Of a DNA stretch of 64,000 bases, positions 1 to 11,194 are shown in pieces. The first letter of the stretch is position 1. The number at the start of each line of letters is the position of its first letter. This DNA comes from Eopsaltria australis (taxonomy: Eukaryota; Chordata; Aves; Passeriformes; Petroicidae), in the NCBI GenBank assembly GCA_034509425.1, contig JAVTVJ010001870.1:144960-208959 (forward strand). Direction: 5' to 3'. Made by a program: the position numbers and the translations under genes. A model generated the notes under the pieces. That model was given only the letters and a program-made list of their open reading frames with translations, was not told the DNA's origin and did no database searches.

Positions 1-2150
1 TCAGTACACCTTTTGGAGCAGCCTTCCCTACCAGAAAGGGTCAAAGAAAGGGGGCTGGGATCTTCCTGTGTGGAGTTGGATACAGTGCAGGGTATTTGGT
101 GAGGTGAGACTGGCAGGCCAGAACATAATGCTCAGAGGAGGATGCTGGCTAAAATCTCTCATTCCTAAACCTTTCCACTGCTTGCTCAGGGGCTACCCCT
201 GGCCTCTCCCTAGAGTGGACATACTTTGGGCACCAATGGGAAAAAAGCGTGATAGTATCTGCCAATCCTTTGTTCAGTGGAAGAAATCAAGTGAAGTGAA
301 GGAGCATTAGAGAGAAGGTAAAGGGACAGAGATGGTGTCCTGCAGTCCAGATTGGCTGTGTCTCTGCATGGAGTCACCTCTGGAAATGGTGGAACAAGGC
401 AGGGGACTGGTGCTGGGGAATATCAGAGGCCTGTGGGTTCTAACCTGTGGAGAGCTAGATGTGCCTCCTATCTGATGCATCTGGGGAAATAGTGTCAGGA
501 AATTATTTCTCATTGGATTACAAAGCTGAGAAACAAAGCCTCAGACTAAAAACCTCTGCCTTCTGTTTCATTGCTGGCTGAGGCAAAGCTGAGGCAGCAG
601 CTGAAGGCCATCATATGACAACCATAAGTGACATGAGTTTGGTGCCCTCAGATGATGAGCTGTGGGGAATGGAGGTTTTTTCTCTGTCTTTTCCATTGGT
701 CTAGCTCTTCTCCCCCTTCCCTTCTCTGTCTTGGCTTTACTTTTTGGATTATTGAATATTTAAGTGTTTCTCTGTGACACTATCTCTGATCCCTTAATCC
801 AGCTGGCCTGGTAATTCCACAGACCCAAATCAGCTCAGATTTCTCCACAGACGTAAGCCTTGTTCCTCAAGGGTTCACTCCTCCTTCATTTATCTTCCTT
901 CATTTTACTTCTGCTCTTTGTGTCTCTGTGCTAGAAATTGGTTCAGCTTTTGCAGCAAAAGCTTCAGTGATAACTTTAGTGAGCAGCCTCCCCCAAAATA
1001 AAAGGGGCAAGAGGGGATCTTTATTTTTCATTAACCAAGAATCCTTTTCTTGGGTTTTTTAGTGTTTCCTTTCTCCTCAAAATTAAAAAAAAAAAAAAAA
1101 AGAGAGATAGCACAGTGCCCACATGTTTTATCTGCTGTATGAAATTATTTCCTCTGCACTGCCTGAGGACACCCATGCCAGGCTCCTGTCTCAGCGCAGT
1201 GGGAGAAGGGTTGAAGCTGTAGCTGGAGAGAAAGGTGCTCCAGGCTGCACTTCGCAGTCAGAACCAGGAGCTCACCCAGAGCTCAGAAATACATTTGTTG
1301 TGGTTTAACAAGCAAATGTCACTTAGCCTGCAAGGTGTGTTTTCCTACAAAGGGGCAGTGTTCATAGCCCCCAAGGAGAGATAGTAAAGTATGGAGGTGG
1401 AAACTGTGCACCTCTCTTTGGTGGGGGTACATGGGTGATGTGCTTCAGATCAGGAGTGCTGGCATTGTTGGATGAGAGACTGGAGGCTGGTATTTGACAC
1501 ACTGCCTGCTCCCCACCCTGCACAGTGCTCAAGCCAGACTGGTTCACCTCAACAGCCTTGTCCATGCACCAAGAGTCAGGAACAATTTTTAGAGCAGAAG
1601 TGGTTACACGTGGCTTGAATTATTTATCCCTCATGCATCAAGGAAGGAAGGAAAGGAAAAAAAAATGTTTGGCTTCTTTTCGGGGTGTGTGAGGGGGAAG
1701 CTTGTCTGCATTTTCCGTGCTTCATGCATTCTGTGTACATCATTTTCAGGCAGCTGAAATTCATGGCTTTGGCTGTGCTTGGGGCTTGCCTTTGTTTACA
1801 CTAGGGGTTTTGAGCCCCTGCAATAACAGCTTTATGTTTCCCACTCTCCTCTGCCTTCGCCTTCTACTCCCACGTCACTGACTTCCCCCAGGTCCCTGGC
1901 TGTGATCACACTACTTAAGGGAGCCTAGATACCCTTCTGCATATCCCTGATATGACATTATACATCGTGAGGGTTCCCTCCTCAAAGGCTTATCAGCATG
2001 GCAGGCAGTACCACACCTCTCTTGCTTGCACCCCCCTTAATGTGTCTCTTTCCCATCTCCCTCTTCTCATGACACATTGCTATCTATACTCTTATCTCAA
2101 AGACCCGTCCAAATGATACCTCTTCTTTTCTCCTGTGTTTTCTTTTCCAG
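1..2150 (+). other. ELFN2 upstream or intronic sequence, no gene seen
   Basis: This stretch lies 5' of the ELFN2 coding exon. ELFN2 genes in other vertebrates have noncoding 5' exons upstream of a single coding exon, so it is probably the last intron of the 5'UTR. The open frames here are short (all under 85 codons) and resemble no protein I recognise. It contains an A17 run at about 1085-1101. It ends in a pyrimidine-rich tract and CAG at 2148-2150, which looks like a splice acceptor. I see nothing else I can support. Confidence 0.5.
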
Positions 2151-2792
2151 ATTCCAGTGACAGATGGATCTCTCTTGTGCACACTTGCTCTTTCCCTCTC
2201 TGTATTTTTATTTTCGACATGTTTGATCCGAAGCTCTGAAGATTCTCAGAGGGAACCCAGGAAAGAAGGAAGAGAAGGAGTAGAAACCAAGGGAGCGTGA
2301 GCGACACAGGAGGCAGCCCTGCCTTGTTCTTCCAAATCACACTGTGGAGGGATAGGGGAAGACTAGAGGGGGGGAGGACTTGGGTTTGTTTTGGGGTGGG
2401 TTTGGTATGGGTGGGGGGTGGGTGGGGGGGAGAAAAGTGGAAAAAGTGTGTGAGTCACTCATGAGCATCAAAGAAGATTCATTATCTTCTGCCTGAATTT
2501 TTGTTTAGAAAAGAAGCACAAGGTAGTTCCCTTCCAGACCAAACATCGATGGTCATAACTTTTGGATGTTCTGGATGAAGACTGTGTTCCCCTTCCTTCA
2601 TGCTCCTGGCTTGACCCAGAGGGCAAGAAGAAATAATGATGACACCCAATAGGACTGGGGTGCGCATTCCCTTCCATTGCTAATCCCCAGTTCCTGCCCC
2701 CTTGTTTCTTTTTACTGTTGTCCTGAGATTTGGCGTTGGTTTTTGTTGGGGATTTTTTTTCCCCCATCCTGATGAGGGCACCACTGCAGACC
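2151..2792 (+). other. ELFN2: Candidate 5'UTR part of the ELFN2 coding exon
   Basis: A good 3' splice site (pyrimidine tract ending TTTTCTTTTCCAG) finishes at 2150, so the terminal ELFN2 exon may begin at 2151. A second, weaker acceptor (TTTTTGTTTAG) ends at 2508. If the first is used, the leader includes a short upstream ORF starting at 2163 (20 codons, closed by TGA) and a very G-rich block at about 2366-2430. A TGA at 2724-2726 is in frame with the main CDS, so the protein cannot extend further upstream than that. The exon start is inferred; transcript data were not available. Confidence 0.35.
2409..2430 (+). promoter_or_regulatory. G-quadruplex-forming motif upstream of ELFN2 start
   Basis: Four G-runs (3, 6, 3 and 7 G) are separated by single-T loops, inside a wider G-rich block from about 2366. 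This fits the canonical G3+N1-7 quadruplex pattern with very short loops, the most stable class. It lies about 360 nt before the ELFN2 start codon on the sense strand. If the segment is transcribed as 5'UTR, it could restrain translation. The motif is directly visible; the function is inferred. Confidence 0.6.
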
Positions 2793-5198
2793 ATGCTGTG
2801 CCTGGGGTTGTGGGCAGCTGCCCTGCTCTGCTTGTTTTCCCCTGGCACTGTGCGAGGTGACTGCTGGCTGATTGAGGGGGACAAAGGGTATGTGTGGCTG
2901 GCCATCTGCAGCCAGAACCAGCCTCCATATGAGACCATCCCTCAGCATATCAACAGCACGGTGCATGACTTGCGTCTGAACGAGAATAAGCTCAAAGTGG
3001 TGCTGTACTCCTCCCTCAACCGCTTTGGCAACCTGACTGATTTGAACCTGACCAAGAATGAGATCTCCTATATTGAAGATGGGGCTTTCATGGGTCAGTC
3101 AAACCTCCAGGTCTTACAGCTGGGCTACAACAAACTCACCAACCTGACAGAGGGCATGTTGCGGGGCATGGCCCGCCTCCAGTTCCTCTTTGTGCAGCAT
3201 AACCTAATTGAGCTGGTCACCCCTACTGCCTTCTCTGAGTGCCCCAGCTTGATTAGCATTGACCTGTCATCCAACCGCCTCAGCCGTCTGGAGGGCAACA
3301 CTTTCACCAGCTTGAGCAACCTGATGGTGTGTGAGCTGGCTGGCAACCCCTTCAACTGTGACTGTAGCCTCTATGGCTTTCTTAACTGGCTAGCTCTCTT
3401 CAACAATGTCACCAAGAACTATGACCGCCTCCAGTGTGAGACTCCACGGGAGTTCGCTGGGTATCCGCTTCTGGTGCCTCGGCCTCACCACAACCGCAAT
3501 GCCATCACCATCTTCCAGTCCATGTGCAGAGGGGGCACCATCCCCTCCCTTTCGAGGGTCAACCCAACTCCTTACACCCCTGACTCCCAGCGAGATCTGG
3601 ATGAAGGGTCAGCCATCAGCCCTGGCGATTTCCTCTCAGTCAAGCCTCCAGCATCTTCCACCACTGACTCCTCCTTCAGTCCCAGCATCAAGCTACATGA
3701 TGTCACCATCACTTCAGCCATCCTGATGGTCACCATCCCCATGCCCTACAGTAAGATGTATGTGCTGGTCCAATACAACAACAGCTACGTTTCTGACATA
3801 GCAACCCTGAAGAGCAAGAAGGAATATGTCACTGTCAACAAGCTGAAGGCCCACACTGATTATACTTTCTGTGTGGCCTCTATCCGCAACAACAGGCGTT
3901 ACAACCACACTTGCCTGACCTTTGCAACCCGGAGCAAAGGCAGGGAGGACCCTATTTCCAGTACTTCCACCACTACACATTATATAATGACCACCTTGGG
4001 TTGCCTCTTTGGGATGGTCATTGTCCTGGGGGTGGTGTACTACTGCCTGCGGAAGCGGAGGATGCAGGAGGAGAAACAGAAGTCACTCAATGTCAAAAAG
4101 ACCATTCTGGAAATGCGTTATGGATCAGATATTGATACTAGTACCATGGTCCATCCTTCCCAAAAGCTGGGTGAGCCACCTGTCATTCCTGTTTCACGGA
4201 TGTCCTCCATCCCTTCCATGATTGGGGAGAAGTTGCCCCCATCAAAGTCAATGGACGCTGGGATGGAGACTCCTAAAGTCACCACTAAAGGTAACTACAT
4301 TGAGGTGCGGACTGGTGGTGGGGATGGGCTGGAGAGAACCCAGCGTGATGAGGACCTGCGGGAGCTTGACAATGGGCAAGGCTCAGCTGCTGAGATCTCT
4401 ACAATAGCCAAGGAGGTAGACAAGGTCAACCAGATCATCAACAACTGTATTGATGCCCTCAAGCTGGACACAGCATCTTTCCTGGGTGGTGGAACTGGTG
4501 TTGACTCAGATATGGCCTTTGAGTGCCAGTCCATCCCAGCCGGTTCCTCGACTGGGCTAGAGCGGCCCAGCTTTCTTTCCCCACCCTACAAGGAAAGCTC
4601 CCACCACCCTTTGCAGCGCCAGCTCAGTGCTGACGCTGCTGTGGCCAGAAAGACCTGCAGTGTCTCCTCTAGTGGCTCCATCAAGAGCGCCAAGGTCTTC
4701 AGCTTGGATGTGCCTGACCACCCACCACTCAGCAAGTCTGACTCCAAATACATTGAGAAGGGCAGCCCACTTAACAGCCCTTTGGATCGTCTTCCCTTGG
4801 TGTCTCCGAGCGCCATCCACCACTTGGAGGTCAAGCCTTCTTACCATTGCAGTGAGCACCGTCACTCCTTCCCAGCCCTGTACTATGAGGAAAGTGCTGA
4901 CACCTTGAGCCAGCGGGTGTCATTCCTCAAGCCACTGTCCCGGTCCAAGCGAGACTCCACGTACTCCCAGCTCTCCCCCAGACACTACTTCTCGGGCTAC
5001 TCCTCCAGCCCCGAGTACTCCTCAGAGAGCACCCACAAGATCTGGGAGCGATTCCGGCCTTACAAGAAGCATCACAGGGAGGAGGTTTACATGGCAGCTG
5101 GGCATGCCCTGAGGAAGAAAGTTCAATTTGCCAAGGACGAGGATCTGCATGACATCCTAGATTACTGGAAAGGAGTCTCTGCTCAGCAGAAGCTGTGA
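2793..5198 (+). CDS. ELFN2: ELFN2, LRR and fibronectin III transmembrane protein (PPP1R29)
   Basis: This single coding exon encodes 801 aa, close to the roughly 820 aa of human ELFN2, and matches it almost end to end. Visible parts are a signal peptide (about 1-22), a cysteine-containing LRR N-cap beginning DCWLIEGDKGY, about six leucine-rich repeats (about 55-183), a cysteine-rich LRR C-cap (about 184-246), one fibronectin III domain (about 298-380) and one membrane segment (about 397-420) followed by basic CLRKRR. A long cytoplasmic tail ends in ALRKKVQFAKDEDLHDI. K776-V-Q-F779 fits the RVxF docking motif for protein phosphatase 1. ELFN proteins are synaptic adhesion molecules that bind group III mGluRs in trans and inhibit PP1 (established knowledge). 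I chose ATG 2793 because it aligns with the human N-terminus and has A at -3. ATG 2772, in frame and 7 codons earlier, is the alternative; its Kozak context is weaker. Confidence 0.96.
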   Translation: MLCLGLWAAALLCLFSPGTVRGDCWLIEGDKGYVWLAICSQNQPPYETIPQHINSTVHDLRLNENKLKVVLYSSLNRFGNLTDLNLTKNEISYIEDGAFMGQSNLQVLQLGYNKLTNLTEGMLRGMARLQFLFVQHNLIELVTPTAFSECPSLISIDLSSNRLSRLEGNTFTSLSNLMVCELAGNPFNCDCSLYGFLNWLALFNNVTKNYDRLQCETPREFAGYPLLVPRPHHNRNAITIFQSMCRGGTIPSLSRVNPTPYTPDSQRDLDEGSAISPGDFLSVKPPASSTTDSSFSPSIKLHDVTITSAILMVTIPMPYSKMYVLVQYNNSYVSDIATLKSKKEYVTVNKLKAHTDYTFCVASIRNNRRYNHTCLTFATRSKGREDPISSTSTTTHYIMTTLGCLFGMVIVLGVVYYCLRKRRMQEEKQKSLNVKKTILEMRYGSDIDTSTMVHPSQKLGEPPVIPVSRMSSIPSMIGEKLPPSKSMDAGMETPKVTTKGNYIEVRTGGGDGLERTQRDEDLRELDNGQGSAAEISTIAKEVDKVNQIINNCIDALKLDTASFLGGGTGVDSDMAFECQSIPAGSSTGLERPSFLSPPYKESSHHPLQRQLSADAAVARKTCSVSSSGSIKSAKVFSLDVPDHPPLSKSDSKYIEKGSPLNSPLDRLPLVSPSAIHHLEVKPSYHCSEHRHSFPALYYEESADTLSQRVSFLKPLSRSKRDSTYSQLSPRHYFSGYSSSPEYSSESTHKIWERFRPYKKHHREEVYMAAGHALRKKVQFAKDEDLHDILDYWKGVSAQQKL

Positions 5199-5276
5199 CT
5201 CTTCCTCACAAGGAAACAATACAAACCAAGACCCCCCTCCAACAACCAGAAAAAAAAAAGCCACTTGACTGTGAAA

Positions 5277-5282
5277 AATAAA
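5277..5282 (+). promoter_or_regulatory. AATAAA, possible proximal poly(A) signal of ELFN2
   Basis: This is a canonical hexamer only about 80 nt after the ELFN2 stop codon. Use of it would give an extremely short 3'UTR and remove the CA repeat and everything downstream. No obvious GU-rich element follows, only A-rich and CA-rich sequence, so use is doubtful. Confidence 0.2.
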
Positions 5283-5354
5283 CCAACAACAAAATACTCC
5301 TGACAAATACAAAACTGACAAAACCTTTTCTTAAAGTTTACAACAACTCTTACA

Positions 5355-5410
5355 AACACAGACACACACACTGACACACACACGCACGCACACACACACA
5401 CACACACACA
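5355..5410. repeat. (CA)n microsatellite
   Basis: An interrupted CA dinucleotide repeat of about 56 bp, with GA and CG interruptions, begins about 155 bp after the ELFN2 stop codon in the 3'UTR. CA repeats in 3'UTRs can bind hnRNP L, but there is no direct evidence of that here. It is likely to be length-polymorphic. Confidence 0.85.
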
Positions 5411-7583
5411 TGCCGAATTGTCTCTACTGTCTTATGGGGACCATTGTTCTGCCCGCAGATGGTTGGGAGGAGCGTCCTGCTCTGACACTGTGGTAACAAC
5501 GTTGGAGTGTGGGTGGGTGGGAATGGCCTGGGCGTCGGTGGCAGTGGTGGCAGGAGAAGGCCAGGGATGGACACTACTGGGCATGAAACTCAGCTGTGAA
5601 CTATTCATCTTTCTGTTCCTGTTGAAGGCTGATTTTTCTTTTGGGTGGGAGGGAAGGACTTTGGTTTAGAAAGCTTCCTTGTCCACCTTGTACACCTGCT
5701 ATACCAAATCTTCCATCACTAACTTTTTCCCTCATTTTCTTTAGCAGTGGAGGCTTTCTCTCTCATCCCTTTCCAAGACAGGTGGGAATTGCTGGAAGAA
5801 GTTCTCTCCCTTCTTTTTCTTTGCCCTTTCCTATCCCTCTCTGTTAAGGGTCCCTAGGCTTGAACTTTCTGTCTGGATACTTCACAAACCTCCATCCTCC
5901 TCAGAGAAAGGAGAGGAGATGTGAAGGACCAAGGCAGGTAGGACCTGCCATATAATAGGCTCTGTGCCCTTACTGCTCTTCCTCCTTCCCTTCTCCTTCC
6001 ATGTTGCTGCTGCTGAACACCAGCAATTCTGGAGTGACAGACATTCTCCAGGCCTTCTCAGAGCCAGTTTTCTGCCAGTTGGTGGGGAGAAGCAGGTTGT
6101 AAATTTTCTCTTTGGCATGGCAAGCCAGGTCCTCAAGGAGTGGTGGAGGAAAAGGCAGGAAGGTCTGGTCTCTCAGAGGTGTATAGGATTCCCATGTCTC
6201 CACGAATGTTACAGGTCAGAGGCCCTTCCCACCACGCAAGCCAATGCTCAGACTGCCCTTGTGTAGTCAGTTTAATATGGTCTGTTCATGTCCTCCCTTC
6301 TATGAGAAAGGGACTTGGAGAGGACCTCAGCAGAACAAGTTTTCCATGAAGCTTCTGCAGCATTTCCCAACTGACTAGCACCGTGGGCTGTGGGGTGGGT
6401 GTCCATGAGAAGAGCATCCCAGCCTCCAGCATCCAACTTCCTCACTTCCAGGTGGATGTGAAGGACAGGATTTCAGTTGCTCATCTCACTGGGTTGGCCT
6501 CACAAGAGTCTTTCTCTTGTATAGGCCATGGATGTTCTGACATGGATAGGGGACAGTCTAGGGTGAAGACAGGAGCACAGGGAACAAATGGGATGTGAGA
6601 ATGGGGTGTGGGAGAAGCCCAAGAAGGATGGCCTGGAAGAAGCTCCCTTTGTGTGTGCAACAACACCGTGTGTGCTGGGTTAGAGGAGGACACCAGCCTC
6701 CGGATGGCAGTGTTCCTTTGACTACTTGGAGGCCCTCATGAGAGTCAGAGCAACATATCACCTCCTACATCCTCCACCTCCTCACAGGTGTGACAACCTT
6801 TTCTTAGGGATACTTTCATGTCTTGACAAAATCCCAGTTGCACTTGCTAGGTCCCAACCTCTGCCTCTTTGGTAGAAGATCTATCACAGAGCTGGGAATG
6901 AGCCTACTGCCCTCTCCACCTAGTCCCATTTTTGAGCAGCCCAACAAAGCACAATCTTGGTACCATCTCCCCCAAGGTTTTTCTGTCAGGCAGGAGTGCT
7001 GCCTTCTGAACATGTCTTTATGCAGCACAGTGAGCCTCTTCCCCATGATCTGTCCAACACCTGACCATTGTTCACCTCTATCAGGATGAGGGTGAGGGCC
7101 TATGTTGTGTTGGCCCTCCCTAAGTAGTTCTTTCCTCTTTGAGGTGCTCCTCAGAAGACCCAGTGTTTCTGGGGACTCTGGGAGAAGGATGAGGGTGTAG
7201 GAACTTCTCTAGGAGGGATTTACATGCTGCATGCAGAAAACCTGCCTGTTATCTGCTAGGCAGTAGCAATGCCAGCTGGGAGAGCTGGCTTCTATGCCAC
7301 AGATGACAATTTCACCTTCTGTAAGTGAGGGGGAGCAGTAGGCAGAGTCTGGTGCATGAAAACCAGAGCAGCTATCCCCAAAGTGTGAACCTATGAAGAT
7401 TTGTGGAGTTTCTTCCTCGTAAGAATGCTGATGGTAACAATCCTAAGCCAGGTCCTGACCCCATTGCCTCAGACTTTTCACTGTCAGCCTGCTTTCCCAC
7501 AGTCAAAGCATTATTTTTCCTTGAGTCCAGAGGTGTTCATGCGACGGACTCCACACAGTAAGAGCCAATCCAACCTGGAGGAA

Positions 7584-7613
7584 GGTGTGTGTGTGCACAT
7601 GTGTGTGTGCACC
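7584..7613. repeat. Short (GT)n tract
   Basis: About 30 bp of alternating purine-pyrimidine GT/CA sequence, interrupted by CACA, lies within the ELFN2 3'UTR. Confidence 0.6.
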
Positions 7614-9376
7614 TGTGAGCAGGAGGATGAAGGGAAGTCGCAAAGGGAAGTCACATCACTGCTGGCAGGCATCCCTCCATGGTGGAACCATGCAGCAAAC
7701 CAAGACAGGTAAATGCTGTGAGAGATGCTTAGGCACAACACAGACCTCCCCAGCTATGACATGGAGCAGGCTCAGTGGTCTTCCAGCACGGCAACCATCC
7801 AAGCAGAAATGACTAATGGCTGGGTCACAGAATTGGACAGGAAAAGGGGGATGACAGGAAAAGGGGGGACGGAGTCTTGTTCCTCTCCCCAGCTCTTCCC
7901 TCCCTGTGCTTCTCTGCAGTGTGGTCTTGTAAACAGTTCGGCTTAGCCAATACTTTAAGGGGGAGCTTTAACCTGTAAAGGTTTCTGCTTTTTCCCCTCA
8001 ACATCTCAATGAGGCAGAAAAGAAAGGTCAGGAATACAGCTATCATCAGGCCCTTCTTTTTTTCTCTGGTGGGGGTAAGGCTGGATAGGAGGGAAAAGCC
8101 ATTTCTCTCCTAGCTGTAGCCCCCCCACTCCAAATCACTGGATGAAGTTTGCACAAGATGGACTGTTCTGTGGGAGGAAGAGGGCAAGGAAGGGGAACAA
8201 AGTGTCTCACCTTCCTTCCTCCTCCCTTCTTCTTTGTTCTGCTCCCTCCCTCAGGATGAGGGCTCACAAAGTGATGCCAGCCCTGTTGGAGGAAAGCAGA
8301 TTTAACGTTCTATTTGCATGACAATTTTACTGTATTTTTCTGAGCAAACACCTGTTGTGTATGTGCCAGTTTGTTGGAATTTAACCTCCTCCCTCAAAGT
8401 CTCTCCTGTCCTTGTCCCTGTTTTCTCTGCTCCTTTCATTCATCCCTGATGTGATTTTTTGAGAGACTCCTACCAGTTTGAGAGGGAAAATACCCCAAAG
8501 AGAACCCAAACCAATCACCCCATAAACCTCATTCTTTCTTCTTTCCAGTGTCCCCCTTTCCCTTGCTCCAAATGTGGTCTCTCAGCTGCTTTTCACGGTC
8601 ATGTATGTAAAGGGGTATGAGTTATATACCAAAGGCCTGCTCTTTCTCGTGGCCATAATTTCTCCTAGTTACTGAGGAACAGGAGTGAGGCCTGTCAAGA
8701 CAGATCTTGTAAGGGAAATAGTCACTAACCTCCCTTTGCCCTGGTTGCTCTTTCCCCAAAAGCAAGGTTATTCTTGAGGGAACGTGGAGTGCTGTAGCTG
8801 AAGGGAAACCTCTGATATGGTGAAACTTCATGTGGAGCTGGTTAAAATCACTTAGAAGATCTCCGACCACCTTCCTCTTACTGATTGCATAGACCTCTGG
8901 ATTAGGTCTGTCCTATGCATTCTCTCCCCTGGCTGGCCCTGGCAGAGGGCAGGGCATGATGAAACCCCAAAAGCCTCTTTGTTGGGGAAGAGTATGGAGA
9001 GACTGCCTGAAGTTTCTAAGGCCTCAATGCTGCCTTCTCCCAGGGCAAAGAGGACTTCTGGGCCTGAACCAAGACCAAACCCTTTCACACTTTATTTCTG
9101 TCTTGGTGGCTATTGGCAGAGAAAACAGGGGTTTCATTCACCTCACTGGAAATTGTGGAGGGTGAGGAATGAGGTTGGGTGCAGACTTGTTCCTCTACCC
9201 CAAGGAACAGCCTTGGGGAGAAGCCTGGGCTGGGGTTCTGCACTCAGGAGTGTGAAGGTGAGACTCTAGGCGTGCTGTTCCTGTGGGGCAGAGCTCTTTC
9301 CCATATCTGCTGGTGCTGCCCCAGTTTATGCTGCGGTACCATGTTCCCTTCTCCCCCTCCCCACTCTTCCATGCTG

Positions 9377-9382
9377 AATAAA
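9377..9382 (+). promoter_or_regulatory. AATAAA, possible alternative poly(A) signal of ELFN2
   Basis: This canonical hexamer sits in the middle of the long 3'UTR. It is followed within 30 nt by a TG-containing stretch (GCAGGTGTGAAATATTCATG) that could act as a downstream element. Use would give a 3'UTR of about 4.2 kb and omit the purine-rich and C-rich blocks. Confidence 0.3.
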
Positions 9383-9499
9383 TCCCTCTTGAGGCAGGTG
9401 TGAAATATTCATGACTGACAAATGAAGAATTATGTCGGGCTGAGGAGGCCTCTGTGTGTTTGCAATGCTAATCAGCCTGCCTTGCTGGAGGAGGCTCTG

Positions 9500-9830
9500 C
9501 CTGGCAGGCTTGAAGGAAGGAGGGGAACATGCAGGAGGAAGGTGGAAAAGGAGCTGAGAAAGAGAGAGGAGGGGCAGACACAGGAGGGGTGAATAAGGTA
9601 TGGTGGGACCAAGGAAAGGTGAGGCAAGGAGGTAACAGGTCGAGGGAGATGGAGAAGGTGTAGAAGAGGGACAGGCTGGAAAAACCTGGGGAAGAGATGG
9701 CCACAGTGGAAAGAATGGAATGATAAAGGGACGAAGGGAACAGCAAGAAAAAGGATTGAGTGCAGGGATGAAGGCTCTCTGAGAGAAGGTGGGGAGTAAG
9801 TCAGCAGTGTTTGGAGAAAAGAATCTGGAC
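9500..9830. other. Purine-rich block in the ELFN2 3'UTR
   Basis: About 330 nt are dominated by GGA, GAA and AGG motifs on the + strand. The antisense frames therefore stay open and read as Ser/Leu/Pro/Phe-rich peptides, which is a composition effect and not a gene. The block precedes a C-rich and pyrimidine-rich block about 500-700 nt further on. Confidence 0.5.
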
Positions 9831-11194
9831 AGACTTCATGATGAGCTGTGACCCCTCTCTGTAGGGCAGAGCTCAGTGCTATAGGGTGGGCAGCTGCCAT
9901 ACGGGCAGGAGCTGGACCCAGGGCCCCAAAAGCACATTTGCCATGCTTGTTGCTGACTGGAAAGCTCAGCTGCGTCAGGAAGGACACACAGCCTCCAGGA
10001 GAACATCCCTTCCACCGTCACCACCTCCTTCTACACAAGCTGCAGTCAAGAAGAGCCTCAAAGAGCTGTGTCCTCTGGCTGAAGCCAGCCTGCTGCTGTC
10101 CTACTGTCTGAGCAGGAGGGAGCCTCCTCAGGGTGGCTTGGTGTGGGACGGACATTTTGTGCCACCCCCCACCAGGCTTTGGGGGTCTCTTGTGGGACTG
10201 GTGGAGCCTGCCCCACCTCAGCCACGCCCTGCCCACCCTGTCTGAGCAGGTGTTTTTGGGTCCTTCCCTGAAGAAGGGGCAGAGGGGAGCGTCTGTTACG
10301 TTCCCCCTACACACGCACGCATTCCCAACCCTGTCCCTCAGCCGCTTTGGCCTTGTACTGTGAGGGGCGTTCTTGGTCTGCCTCCCCTTGACTGTCCCCC
10401 CCACCCTGTGTCCTGGGGAGGTGTTTCCGTACCTCTCCCCGGCCATCCTACTAGGGCAGCTCTCTGCAGGGCCGCCCCAACCCACCCTGTCCCTGAGTGG
10501 AGAGAGGGCATCCTCTGCCTGGCTTCTCCTTCTCCCTCTTCTCCCTCTCCTCCTTCTCTCTGCACCACCAGGGGATAAATTCTGTCCTCCCCCCTTTACG
10601 GCCCCCCTCCTTATACCCCATCCTCGTGTTCAGCTTGGCCTTTGCCTCCCCCATAACTACCACCGCCACTGTGAGGCCTTGCTCTTGGGTGGCCTGTCCC
10701 CACAGCCTGCTCTCCACCTTCCCTGGGGGGAAGAGGAAGAGTCTGACTGGGTCAGGCCAGACCCTCCAGGGCTGGTACGGCTGGTCCATCCACAAGCACA
10801 GCGTCTGGGGTGAGGGGGTGGGAAGGGGCGGGCAGCTGCCAGGCACAGAGAAGGGGGTGTCAGCCCTTGAATGTAAGGAAGGGCCTGGGAGGCAGCTGCT
10901 GGGACTGGCTCCTTGTGGCCTCTTTGGTGTTCCTCCTTCCGTAACAACCCTGTGACCCCCCCCAGTTGTGTATGGACAAATTTAAGTTGGAGTTACGTCC
11001 TTTACTTTCTTCTTTTATTTTTTTTTTTTTAATTTCCTTTCTTTTCTTCTTTTAGATTAGTATTTCTTTCTTGTTCTTTTCTTTCTTTTTTTTTCTCTCT
11101 TTCCTTCTTTTCCTGTTTTAAAACTGAATGGCACGAAATCGTTTTTCCTCAACTCGGAGATTCCTGTATGGAGAAAATCAATTTCTATATTTGC

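Noticed and set aside
2730..2792. N-terminal extension of ELFN2 to 2730
   Set aside because: The codon at 2730 is TTG, not ATG. The alignment with human ELFN2 starts at ATG 2793.
2468..2966. Minus-strand open frames over the ELFN2 start region
   Set aside because: They are antisense shadows of the leader and the conserved ELFN2 coding sequence.
9472..9987. 171-codon minus-strand open frame antisense to the ELFN2 3'UTR
   Set aside because: It follows the purine-rich composition of the sense strand; there are no motifs and no independent gene signals.
10373..10955. Overlapping 146- and 152-codon open frames in the C-rich 3'UTR block
   Set aside because: Pro/Leu/Ser-rich by composition, located inside the ELFN2 3'UTR, with no homology recognised.
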